In this document: positions 1 to 6,122 of the stretch, one piece after another
How positions within the stretch are numbered: the first letter of the stretch is position 1
Layout of the letters: every line of letters begins with the position of its first letter
IMG/VR virus record: IMGVR_UViG_3300005062_000071
Coordinates: 1 to 26,283 of that record
Length of the DNA stretch: 26,283 nucleotides
Origin: a virus
Strand: one strand, 5' to 3'
Program-made: the position numbers and the translations under genes
The notes under the pieces: model-generated
What the model saw: the letters and a program-made list of their open reading frames with translations, nothing else
Database searches by the model: none
What the model was told of the DNA's origin: nothing

Positions 1-426
1 AAAAAGGACAGTCTCCTCGGATATGAGACTGGTCATCCGTACTACTCGAACCAGTTCATCCCGCTCATTACCGAAGCGGACCTTCTGGATCGCGTGGCTC
101 TTCAGGGACTGTTCGACGAACACTTCAGTGGTGGCGCAATCATGCACGTCAATGTGGCTGAAAGGATCACCGACAAGGAGCGTGTGAAAGAGCTGATTCG
201 CTACTGCGCGTCCAAAGGCGTTGTCTATTGGGCGATCAACTACACGATCCAGCGGTGCTCTCTCGGTCATGTGACGGTTGGAAGTGACAGCTTCTGTACG
301 GTCTGCGGACAGCCTGTCGAGGAAGAGTTCACCCGTGTGGTCGGCTTCCTCACGAACACCAAGAACTGGAACGTCGTCCGCAGGAAACATGACTGGCCTC
401 ACCGTCAGTTCTACAAGGAGGTATGA
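1..426 (+). CDS. nrdD: Anaerobic (class III) ribonucleoside-triphosphate reductase, C-terminal part
   Basis: The reading frame is open from base 1, so only the last 141 residues are present and the start lies left of the window. NrdD reduces ribonucleotides to deoxyribonucleotides under anaerobic conditions with a glycyl radical. The C-terminal motif RVVGF contains the glycine expected to carry the radical. Just before it, RCSLGH and FCTVCGQ supply the cysteines (and a His) of the usual C-terminal zinc site. The stop codon TGA (424-426) abuts the start of nrdG, so the two are translationally coupled. Phages of anaerobes and T4-type phages carry this pair to supply dNTPs for replication. Identification is strong. 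Whether the gene is phage-borne rather than host is inferred from the virion genes that follow in the same direction. Confidence 0.92.
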   Translation, partial: KKDSLLGYETGHPYYSNQFIPLITEADLLDRVALQGLFDEHFSGGAIMHVNVAERITDKERVKELIRYCASKGVVYWAINYTIQRCSLGHVTVGSDSFCTVCGQPVEEEFTRVVGFLTNTKNWNVVRRKHDWPHRQFYKEV

Positions 427-864
427 TTGAACATCCTCACGACGGAATACAGCCTCAAACACAAGGCGTTGGAGGTGTATCTCGCAGGATGTCGGACACA
501 CTGTCCCGGCTGCCACAACCCTGAGAGTTGGGACTTTAAACAAGGAAAAGACTGGAAGATGAGACTCCCGTCGCTTGAGAAAAAGCTGCGGGAGTCTCTC
601 GTTCAGTGCGTCTGGATTCTTGGTGGTGAACCTCTGGATCAGGAACATGAAGAGCTTCGTTCCTTCCTGACTTGGCTGCGCAACTTCGGCAAAGATGTGT
701 GGCTGTTTACCAGCCGGGAACTGGATGAAATTCCTCACGACATCACTACGCTCTGCGCTTTCATCAAAACTGGCAAATACGTGGAAGAACTCCGTTCCGA
801 CATGCATTTCAAACACGGAGTGAAGTTGTCCACAACCAACCAGAATATCTGGAAAATCAATTAG
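427..864 (+). CDS. nrdG: Anaerobic ribonucleotide reductase activating protein (radical SAM)
   Basis: A 145-residue protein that generates the glycyl radical on NrdD using S-adenosylmethionine and a [4Fe-4S] cluster. The cluster motif C-x3-C-x2-C is at Cys22, Cys26 and Cys29 (AGCRTHCPGCHNP), and a GGEP motif that contacts SAM is at 66-69. The length fits the short NrdG family. The start is a TTG directly after the nrdD stop. An ATG at 423 overlaps that stop but is in another frame, so TTG is the only in-frame choice here. The SD-like AAGGAGG lies at the end of nrdD (416-422). The stop codon TAG is part of the phage-type promoter that follows. Confidence 0.92.
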   Translation: MNILTTEYSLKHKALEVYLAGCRTHCPGCHNPESWDFKQGKDWKMRLPSLEKKLRESLVQCVWILGGEPLDQEHEELRSFLTWLRNFGKDVWLFTSRELDEIPHDITTLCAFIKTGKYVEELRSDMHFKHGVKLSTTNQNIWKIN

Positions 865-878
865 GTTGCACTAACAAG
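859..878 (+). promoter_or_regulatory. Phage RNA polymerase promoter, copy 1
   Basis: AATTAGGTTGCACTAACAAG occurs here and again, exactly, after the terminase (20050-20069). Two more upstream bases (TC) are shared. It aligns without gaps to the SP6 RNA polymerase promoter (known consensus starting ATTTAGGTGACACTATAG), sharing TTAGGT and CACTA in the same register. This is the recognition and melting layout of single-subunit phage RNA polymerase promoters. Both copies lead into a purine-rich start (GCGGAAGGA here). It sits at the head of the virion block, like the T7 promoters ahead of the head genes. The polymerase gene itself is not in the window. Confidence 0.75.
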
Positions 879-893
879 CGGAAGGAACGCTCG

Positions 894-1085
894 ATGAACG
901 ACATCAAGCTCCCTTATCTGGAGAGTGATCTGGTCCAAGCACTGGATAAACTCTTCCCTGAGAAATGTCCTGATCCTCGAATGAGTGAAAGGGACATCTG
1001 GATTTACGTCGGCAAACGTCAACTCGTGCAGTTCATCAAGGAGCAGCATGAGCGTCAGCAAGAAAACATTCTAGGAGGTAACTGA
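894..1085 (+). CDS. Small conserved-type phage protein upstream of portal
   Basis: Encodes 63 residues, starting at ATG 894 behind a purine-rich GGAAGGAAC. It is the first gene after the phage promoter. It is rich in charged residues, with a central ERDIWIYVGKRQLVQFIKEQ stretch. From memory, this resembles short proteins near the portal gene of other podoviruses that share a W-x3-G-x-R-x-x-V/L-x-F-I/L pattern. I cannot assign a function. The gene ends 3 bases before the next start, whose Shine-Dalgarno (GGAGG, 1074-1078) lies inside its last codons. It is probably a real gene because it fills the space neatly and is well placed for translation. Confidence 0.6.
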   Translation: MNDIKLPYLESDLVQALDKLFPEKCPDPRMSERDIWIYVGKRQLVQFIKEQHERQQENILGGN

Positions 1086-1088
1086 CCT

Positions 1089-1316
1089 ATGTGTTCGTCC
1101 AAACCGAAAGTACCTGACCCGCCTAAAATTCCTGAACCCGCTCCGACGCCGCCGCCTCCCGAAGAGTCTGCGACTGCTCCTGTCACACAGGAAGGTGTGA
1201 AGCGAACCGGCGCACAGAAGCGGCAGGAAGCAAAGAAGCGCGGTACGCAGGCACTGCGTATCGACATCAACATGGCACAGCCCGGTGGCAAAGGACTGAA
1301 CATTCCGAGAGGTTAG
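1089..1316 (+). CDS. T7 gp7.3-like small virion/tail assembly protein
   Basis: A 75-residue protein located directly before the portal, where T7 carries gene 7.3. The N-terminal half is proline-rich (repeated PP and EP pairs, residues 7-27). The C-terminal half is basic and ends in a glycine-rich GGKGLNIPRG. T7 gp7.3 likewise has a lysine/arginine-rich middle and ends in a glycine-rich GGGINI tail, so the match is one of layout and terminal motif rather than strong identity. In T7 the protein is a minor virion component needed for infectivity. The N-terminal Met-Cys-Ser is not a lipobox, because there is no signal peptide. A good ribosome site (TAGGAGGTA) precedes it. The family call is moderately sure. 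Confidence 0.6.
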   Translation: MCSSKPKVPDPPKIPEPAPTPPPPEESATAPVTQEGVKRTGAQKRQEAKKRGTQALRIDINMAQPGGKGLNIPRG

Positions 1317-1319
1317 CCT

Positions 1320-2867
1320 ATGTCTACGAAAGACGTAGGTACCGCCGAATCCCGGTATCGTGTTCTTGAATCTGAGCGCGAACCTTTTCTGAAGAGGGCA
1401 AGGGAGTGTGCGAAGCTCACGCTCCCAAGCCTCCTCCCTCCCGAAGGACATACGTCCCAGTCAAAGATCGTCACCCCTTTTCAGGGGATCGGCGCAGAAG
1501 GCGCGAACAACCTCGCGTCAAAGCTGCTCATCACACTGCTCCCTCCCAACGAGCCATTCTTCAGGCTGAAGATCGAGGACATGCTCCTTGAAGAACAGCA
1601 GGATGAAGAATGGAAGACAGATGTTGAGAAGGCATTGGGCAAGGTCGAGCGGACCGTGATGGCTGACATTGAATGCTCATCTGACCGTGTTGCAGTCTTT
1701 GAGTCTCTCAAACACCTGATCGTCGCTGGAAACGTCCTTCTGTACGACGGAATGGACGGTATTCGCGTCTTCCACCTTGACCGCTTCGTGTGCCGACGTG
1801 ACCCGATGGGGAACCCCATTGAACTTGTGGTCATGGAAAACGTGGCACCGGACGCGCTGCCCAAGGATTTCTACAAGAAGATCAAGTCCAAGCTCAAAGA
1901 CAGGGAAAATCAGAAAGGCGGTTCCAAACACATTGAACTGTTCACGCACGTCAAACGTGAGCATGACCGCTGGACCATCTACCAAGAGTGCATGGGAAGG
2001 AAGATCCCCGGTACTTTTGGCACCTACCCGCTCGACGCGTGTCCGTGGATTCCTCTCCGTCTCAACAGGATCGAGGGCGAAGACTACGGACGTTCCTACG
2101 TTGAGGAGCATTTAGGCGACCTCAAGTCCCTCGAAGCTCTCATGCAGGCTATCGTCGAAGGTTCTGCCGTGGCTGCGAAAGTTCTTCTCCTCGTGAATCC
2201 CAACGGAACCACAAGGGCGAAGACCATCGCATCCGCTCCCAACGGCGCAGTCAGAGAAGGTGTCGCCGAAGACGTGACTGTTCTTCAGATGAACAAGTTC
2301 GCAGACTTCCGTGTAGCTCTTCAGACCGTTCAGATGATCACGGAAAGACTGTCCCGCGCATTCCTGCTCATGCAGGGCGTACAGCGTGACGCCGAACGTG
2401 TCACCGCAGAAGAGGTACGCATCACAGCTCAAGAACTCGAAACCCGCCTTGGCGGTATCTATTCCATACTCACACAGGAGTTCCAGCTTCCGTATGTGAA
2501 CAGGAAGATGAACAAACTCCAGAAGCAAGGGAAGCTCCCGCCGCTCCCGAAGGATGTGGTCAAGCCTTCCATCGTCACTGGCCTTGAAGCTCTTGGAAGA
2601 GGCCATGACAGGAACAAGCTCGTCAACTTCCTCGGAACCCTCGGCAAGGTGCTTGGTCCCGAAGTGCTTCAAACATACGTCCATGTCGATGATGCCATCT
2701 CCCGTCTGGCAACCGCTGACGGCATCGACACTGATGGCCTCATCAAATCCAAAGAACAAATCGCAGAAGCGCAGCAAGCGGCTCAGATGCAGAGTCTCAT
2801 TCAGCAGCTTGGCCCTGAAGCAATGCGCATGATTGGAAAACAGCAAGGAGCAAGTCCGAATGGCTAA
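1320..2867 (+). CDS. Head-to-tail connector (portal) protein, T7 gp8 family
   Basis: A 515-residue protein of the length typical for T7-type portals (T7 gp8 is about 536). It forms the dodecameric ring at the unique capsid vertex through which the terminase packages DNA and the tail attaches. Typical stretches include TPFQGIGAEGANNLASKLL near residues 45-65, LPPNEPFF shortly after, and RVTAEEVRITAQELE near 361-375. The last is a very conserved portal segment. The start ATG 1320 has GAGAGG upstream. The 3' end overlaps the next small gene by 8 bases (ATG 2860). It stands in the expected order ahead of scaffold and capsid. Confidence 0.95.
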   Translation: MSTKDVGTAESRYRVLESEREPFLKRARECAKLTLPSLLPPEGHTSQSKIVTPFQGIGAEGANNLASKLLITLLPPNEPFFRLKIEDMLLEEQQDEEWKTDVEKALGKVERTVMADIECSSDRVAVFESLKHLIVAGNVLLYDGMDGIRVFHLDRFVCRRDPMGNPIELVVMENVAPDALPKDFYKKIKSKLKDRENQKGGSKHIELFTHVKREHDRWTIYQECMGRKIPGTFGTYPLDACPWIPLRLNRIEGEDYGRSYVEEHLGDLKSLEALMQAIVEGSAVAAKVLLLVNPNGTTRAKTIASAPNGAVREGVAEDVTVLQMNKFADFRVALQTVQMITERLSRAFLLMQGVQRDAERVTAEEVRITAQELETRLGGIYSILTQEFQLPYVNRKMNKLQKQGKLPPLPKDVVKPSIVTGLEALGRGHDRNKLVNFLGTLGKVLGPEVLQTYVHVDDAISRLATADGIDTDGLIKSKEQIAEAQQAAQMQSLIQQLGPEAMRMIGKQQGASPNG

Positions 2868-2988
2868 GAAGAAAGAAACCGAAGCCCCTGAAAAGGCAGT
2901 TCGTTCCAACCCCGCCGACAAGACCCCCGGCGAATCTAAGCCCATCAAGACCGAACTCCCCAGCGGCACTGTCCGCATCGACAACTAA
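2860..2988 (+). CDS. Tiny ORF between portal and scaffold (42 aa)
   Basis: A 42-residue frame beginning at ATG 2860, overlapping the portal stop and ending with TAA at 2986-2988. AAGGAG (2845-2850) lies at ideal spacing. The product is very hydrophilic: a lysine/glutamate-rich start (MAKKKETEAPEK), then a Pro/Ser/Thr/Gly-rich body, ending in GTVRIDN. It fills the portal-scaffold gap exactly and its codon choice matches its neighbours. No function can be assigned. The overlap and strong ribosome site favour it being translated over a chance frame. Confidence 0.55.
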   Translation: MAKKKETEAPEKAVRSNPADKTPGESKPIKTELPSGTVRIDN

Positions 2989-3007
2989 GTAAAGAAGTGA
3001 GGTTCCA

Positions 3008-3823
3008 ATGTCTGAACTGAATGGAATGTCCGTTGAGCCTGAGCTGACTGGCCCTGACGCGCCGGAACAGGCTCCTGAAAATACAGGCGGTGCTGGTGAG
3101 GAAACCCTCCTCGCTGGCAAGTTCAAGTCTACCGAAGAGCTGGAGAGAGCCTATCAGGAACTCCAGAAGAAGATGGGTGAACAGGGCGGTGGCGGTGGCA
3201 GCGAGAAAGCCGACGGCGAAGTGACCACCAAGGACGCGGAAGGAGCTTCTCACGACGAAGCAACGGAAGTCCTCAAGGTTGCTGGCCTTGATATGGCTGA
3301 CTTCACCACTGAATACGAGAAAGATGGCAAGCTCTCCGACGCCAGCTACAAGCGTCTGGAAGAAGCTGGCTTCCCTCGCGCTGTCGTTGACACCTACATC
3401 GATGGCATGACCGCCAAGCAGAAAGCTGCGGAAGCGGATGCCGTACTCACCGAAAAAGCCATTACTGAAATCAAAGGCTTCGCAGGTGGCGAAGATGCCT
3501 ACACGCAGATGGTTCAGTGGGCAGGGCAGAATCTCACCGAGAAAGAGATCGCTGCCTACGATGCCGTCATGAACAGCGGCGACGTTGAACAGATCAAGCT
3601 GGCTGTGGCTGGTTTGAAGATGCGCTACGTCGGTGCGATGGGGATGGAACCCAACCTTGTCGGAGGACGTGCCAGCGGCTCTAACGCAGGTGACGTGTTC
3701 CGCTCCTCGCATGAAGTCATGACCGCGATGCGTGATCCTCGCTACGGACGCGATGCGGCATACACCCGCGAAATCGAAGACAAGCTGGTGCGTTCCGACG
3801 TGTTCCAGCCTGTGCGAGGCTAG
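3008..3823 (+). CDS. Capsid assembly scaffolding protein, T7 gp9 family
   Basis: Encodes 271 residues, acidic and highly charged, in the position of T7 gene 9 between portal and capsid. The segment LAGKFKSTEELERAYQELQ (about residues 35-54) is the characteristic N-terminal motif of podovirus scaffolds. It is followed by a poly-glycine linker (EQGGGGGSE). The C-terminal part around PRYGRDAAYTREIEDKL resembles the helix that binds capsid protein. Scaffold guides procapsid assembly and leaves before DNA is packaged. The start is ATG 3008 with GTGAGG upstream. The stop is one base before the next start, so coupling is likely. Confidence 0.9.
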   Translation: MSELNGMSVEPELTGPDAPEQAPENTGGAGEETLLAGKFKSTEELERAYQELQKKMGEQGGGGGSEKADGEVTTKDAEGASHDEATEVLKVAGLDMADFTTEYEKDGKLSDASYKRLEEAGFPRAVVDTYIDGMTAKQKAAEADAVLTEKAITEIKGFAGGEDAYTQMVQWAGQNLTEKEIAAYDAVMNSGDVEQIKLAVAGLKMRYVGAMGMEPNLVGGRASGSNAGDVFRSSHEVMTAMRDPRYGRDAAYTREIEDKLVRSDVFQPVRG

Positions 3824-3824
3824 C

Positions 3825-4226
3825 ATGGGTGGCCTCATCGCCGCAGGGATCAGCCTTGTCACCTCTGTCGTCAAAGGCTGGTCCGAACGTCGCAGAGTAA
3901 AGGCTGAGACAAAGATGCGGATTGAAGAGGCACGAGCGAACGCAGAGATCGCACGGCTCCAGCGGATGGCTGAAGCTGAGATCGACTGGGACACTGAGGC
4001 GATGCGGCAGCGTCGCTACACCTACGTCGATGAAGCATGGACCTGTGCGACCCTGTTTCTCCTCGCTGGCTGCTTCATCCCTGAACTTCAACCCTACATG
4101 GAGAAAGGCTTTGAGGCTTTGAAGAAAGCTCCGTGGTGGGTTGAGCTGGCTGTCGTAGGCCAGATCGTTGCGGCTTTTGGACTTCGCTGGCTTTTCAAGG
4201 AGTTCATCAACCGCTTCAAAAAGTAA
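3825..4226 (+). CDS. Small membrane protein, candidate holin
   Basis: A 133-residue protein starting at ATG 3825, one base after the scaffold stop. It has a hydrophobic N-terminus (GGLIAAGISLVTSVV, residues 2-16), a charged helical region rich in Arg/Glu/Ala (about 20-60), and then two hydrophobic segments: CATLFLLAGCFI, and WWVELAVVGQIVAAFGLRWLF near the C-terminus. Three hydrophobic segments with a charged cytoplasmic helix fit three-transmembrane phage holins such as those described for gene transfer agents. That family call is from pattern only. Its place inside the head genes, between scaffold and capsid, is unusual for T7 itself. A second holin candidate is at 17584. Function: membrane protein sure, holin likely. 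Confidence 0.6.
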   Translation: MGGLIAAGISLVTSVVKGWSERRRVKAETKMRIEEARANAEIARLQRMAEAEIDWDTEAMRQRRYTYVDEAWTCATLFLLAGCFIPELQPYMEKGFEALKKAPWWVELAVVGQIVAAFGLRWLFKEFINRFKK

Positions 4227-4262
4227 AAGCGTTGTCATTGTATTCCTCCTTTGTGCCGTGAA

Positions 4263-4292
4263 GGACGGGCAGGTTTGCCGTAAGTCCCGTCC
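4263..4292 (+). other. Stem-loop in the gap before the capsid gene
   Basis: GGACGGG (4263-4269) pairs perfectly with CCCGTCC (4286-4292) around a 16-base loop in the 248-base gap between the holin-like gene and the capsid gene. A second small stem (CCGG-TGCG-CCGG) lies near 4380. No U-tract follows, so it is not a classical terminator. By analogy with T7, the gap before the capsid gene could hold an RNA processing or stability element. No good copy of the phage promoter is present in this gap. Confidence 0.35.
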
Positions 4293-4319
4293 CTCACATC
4301 TCCTTCCAGTTGAATTCAC

Positions 4320-4472
4320 ATGCAGTGCGCCTTTTTAGGCGGCTTCTCCAAAGCAGACATAGCGTCAGTACGGATGGCCCGGTGCGCCGGACAACCAGAC
4401 CCTGAACACGCTGCGTTGAGCACGGAGATTGGAACATCAACCAAGCGAAATTCAACACTAAAGGAGAACTGA
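4320..4472 (+). CDS. Possible 50-aa ORF immediately before capsid gene
   Basis: An ATG at 4320 opens a frame of 50 codons ending TGA 4470-4472, two bases before the capsid ATG. The product begins MQCAFLGGFSKADIASV and is otherwise hydrophilic. The tight end-to-start spacing is what a coupled leader gene would show. Against it: no Shine-Dalgarno is visible upstream of 4320, a stop (4311-4313) precedes it in frame, and I recognise no homologue. It is listed as a low-confidence candidate because the gap is otherwise unexplained. Confidence 0.25.
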   Translation: MQCAFLGGFSKADIASVRMARCAGQPDPEHAALSTEIGTSTKRNSTLKEN

Positions 4473-4474
4473 AA

Positions 4475-5449
4475 ATGGCTGTGAACGATGCAATCCGTTC
4501 CAACCCCGGCTGGATCAACGCTCAGACCGACGGCTCTTGGGAGCAGGAGAACGCTGGTTTTCTCAAGGTCTTCACTGGCGAAGTCATGACCGCCTTCGAG
4601 GAAACCAACGTAATGAAGGAACTCCATCTGGAGCGTACCATCACCAGCGGTAAGTCCGCGTCCTTCCCTGCAACTTGGAAGGCTAACGCCCGTTACCACG
4701 TCCCCGGCACTCCCATCCTCGGCTCCAACCAGATCAAACACAACGAGCGCATCATCAAGATCGACGATCTCCTGATCGCTGACGTGTTCATTTACGATCT
4801 GGATGAAGCGAAGAACCATTACGATGTCCGCCAGATTTATTCCAAGGAACTCGGCAATGCGCTGGCTCGTGAATACGACCAGAAGACCATGCGGGTTGCT
4901 TGTCTGGCTGCTCGTGCTTCGGCAACCGTTGAGGGAGCACATGGCGGTTCCGTCCTCAAGAACGCCAACTTTGCTACTGACGGCAAGGTTCTGGCTGGCG
5001 GTATCTTCAACGCTGCTCAGGTGTTCGACGAAAAGGACATCCCTGACAACGAGCGCGTCGTCGTGGTAAGCCCTGCGCAGTATTACCTTCTGGCGCAGAC
5101 CACCGACCTCATCAACAAGGACTGGGGCGGTGCTGGTGTGTATGCGGAAGGTAAGATTCTGAAAGTTGCCAACATCCGTATCGTTAAGTCCAACAACGTT
5201 CCCAACGCGGTCGTTGCTGCCAAGGCTGGCGAGAACAACGAATACGGTGGCGACTTCAGCAACACTGTTGCCATCGCCTTCCACAAGACCGCTATCGGTA
5301 CCGTCAAGCTCCGCGATCTGGCAATCCAGAAGACCGGAAACGACTTCAACGTCATGTATCAGGGCCACCTGATCGTGGCAAAGTACGCGATGGGCCACGG
5401 CATTCTTCGCCCTGAGTGCTCCATCGAACTGTCCAAGGCTGCGGCCTAA
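4475..5449 (+). CDS. Major capsid protein, T7 gp10 family
   Basis: A 324-residue protein in the exact gene-10 position, about the length of podovirus capsids (T7 gp10A is about 345). It should form the HK97-fold icosahedral shell. Recognisable parts are the N-terminal FLKVFTGEVMTAFEETNV, then RTITSGKSASFPATWKA, and IKIDDLLIADVFIYDLDEAK near residue 90-110. Later come RVVVVSPAQYYLLAQT and the C-terminal FHKTAIGTVKLRDLAIQ. A strong ribosome site (AAAGGAGAAC) precedes ATG 4475, as expected for the most abundant protein. A strong terminator follows directly, so no long frameshift extension of the T7 10B kind is possible. Confidence 0.95.
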   Translation: MAVNDAIRSNPGWINAQTDGSWEQENAGFLKVFTGEVMTAFEETNVMKELHLERTITSGKSASFPATWKANARYHVPGTPILGSNQIKHNERIIKIDDLLIADVFIYDLDEAKNHYDVRQIYSKELGNALAREYDQKTMRVACLAARASATVEGAHGGSVLKNANFATDGKVLAGGIFNAAQVFDEKDIPDNERVVVVSPAQYYLLAQTTDLINKDWGGAGVYAEGKILKVANIRIVKSNNVPNAVVAAKAGENNEYGGDFSNTVAIAFHKTAIGTVKLRDLAIQKTGNDFNVMYQGHLIVAKYAMGHGILRPECSIELSKAAA

Positions 5450-5456
5450 GAACTCT

Positions 5457-5497
5457 AGGGAAGCTCCTGTAAAGCAGCGGGAGCTTCCCTTTTTTTT
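5457..5497 (+). terminator. Intrinsic terminator after capsid gene
   Basis: An 11-bp perfect stem (AGGGAAGCTCC 5457-5467 with GGAGCTTCCCT 5480-5490) with a 12-base loop is followed by eight T. It corresponds in place to the T7 late terminator T-phi downstream of gene 10. Such a terminator reduces but does not abolish read-through into the tail genes. Confidence 0.9.
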
Positions 5498-5517
5498 ATC
5501 CTTTGAAGGAGGCAAGT

Positions 5518-6120
5518 ATGGACAACAAGTTTCCCGTCCCGACAACGGAACTGGAAGCAGTGAACACCATGCTGTCCGTGATTGGTGAAACTCCGGTGAA
5601 CACCTTGTCCGGGCAGATGGTCACGGACGCTGTTATCGCAAAGAACGTGCTGAATGAGATCAGCAGAGAGGTGCAGTCCGAAGGATGGCACTTCAATACG
5701 GAAGACGACTATCCGCTCACCCCAAACAGCGACGGTGAGATCGTACTGCCGAAGAACTGTGTACGTGTACACGTAGCCTCACGCTCGTCTCTGGACGTAG
5801 TGCAACGTGGCACGAGGTTATATGACCGCACAAACCACACGTATAGGTTCACGTCAACGGTGCACGCCGATGTAGTCTTCCTTCTTCCGTTCGAGGAAAT
5901 GCCCGAAGCTGCTAGGCGTTACGTCACTATCCGTGCAGCACGTGTATTCCAAGACCGTGTGGTCGGTGCCGGAACATTGCATGACTTCAACGTCATGGAT
6001 GAGGCGAGAGCACGTGGCATCCTTGTCGATGCAGAGAGCATCACTGCCAACGTGAACATGATCTCTGGTCCTGACAACTTCCTCAGCGGCTGGAGCATCT
6101 CGAAAGTGTTGGAGAGGTAG
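5518..6120 (+). CDS. Tail tubular protein A, T7 gp11 family
   Basis: Encodes 200 residues, matching the T7 gp11 length (196). This protein forms the dodecameric gatekeeper ring between portal and nozzle and carries the fibres. The N-terminal TELEAVNTMLSVIGETPVNTL (residues 10-30) followed by AKNVLNEISREVQSEGWHFN is the standard signature of the family. The C-terminal half has RRYVTIRAARVFQDRVVG. ATG 5518 is chosen over an in-frame TTG at 5503 because AAGGAGG (5506-5512) is placed 5 bases before the ATG. The gene ends 2 bases before tail tubular protein B. Confidence 0.95.
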   Translation: MDNKFPVPTTELEAVNTMLSVIGETPVNTLSGQMVTDAVIAKNVLNEISREVQSEGWHFNTEDDYPLTPNSDGEIVLPKNCVRVHVASRSSLDVVQRGTRLYDRTNHTYRFTSTVHADVVFLLPFEEMPEAARRYVTIRAARVFQDRVVGAGTLHDFNVMDEARARGILVDAESITANVNMISGPDNFLSGWSISKVLER

Positions 6121-6122
6121 CC

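Noticed and set aside
2112-3994. Two long minus-strand frames opposite portal and scaffold
   Set aside because: They lie fully opposite well-identified genes and show no protein features; shadows.
4330-4345. TTTTTAGGCGGC in the gap before the capsid gene as a degenerate phage promoter
   Set aside because: Only the TTAGG part fits; the CACTA part is absent.
4456-4470. CACTAAAGGAGA before the capsid gene as a T3-type promoter
   Set aside because: It resembles the T3 promoter core but lacks the upstream recognition part. The bases are explained by the capsid ribosome-binding site.
4316-5545. Long minus-strand open frame of 409 codons opposite the capsid gene
   Set aside because: It is a codon-bias shadow of the capsid gene: no ribosome site, no recognisable domain, and it runs through the capsid terminator.
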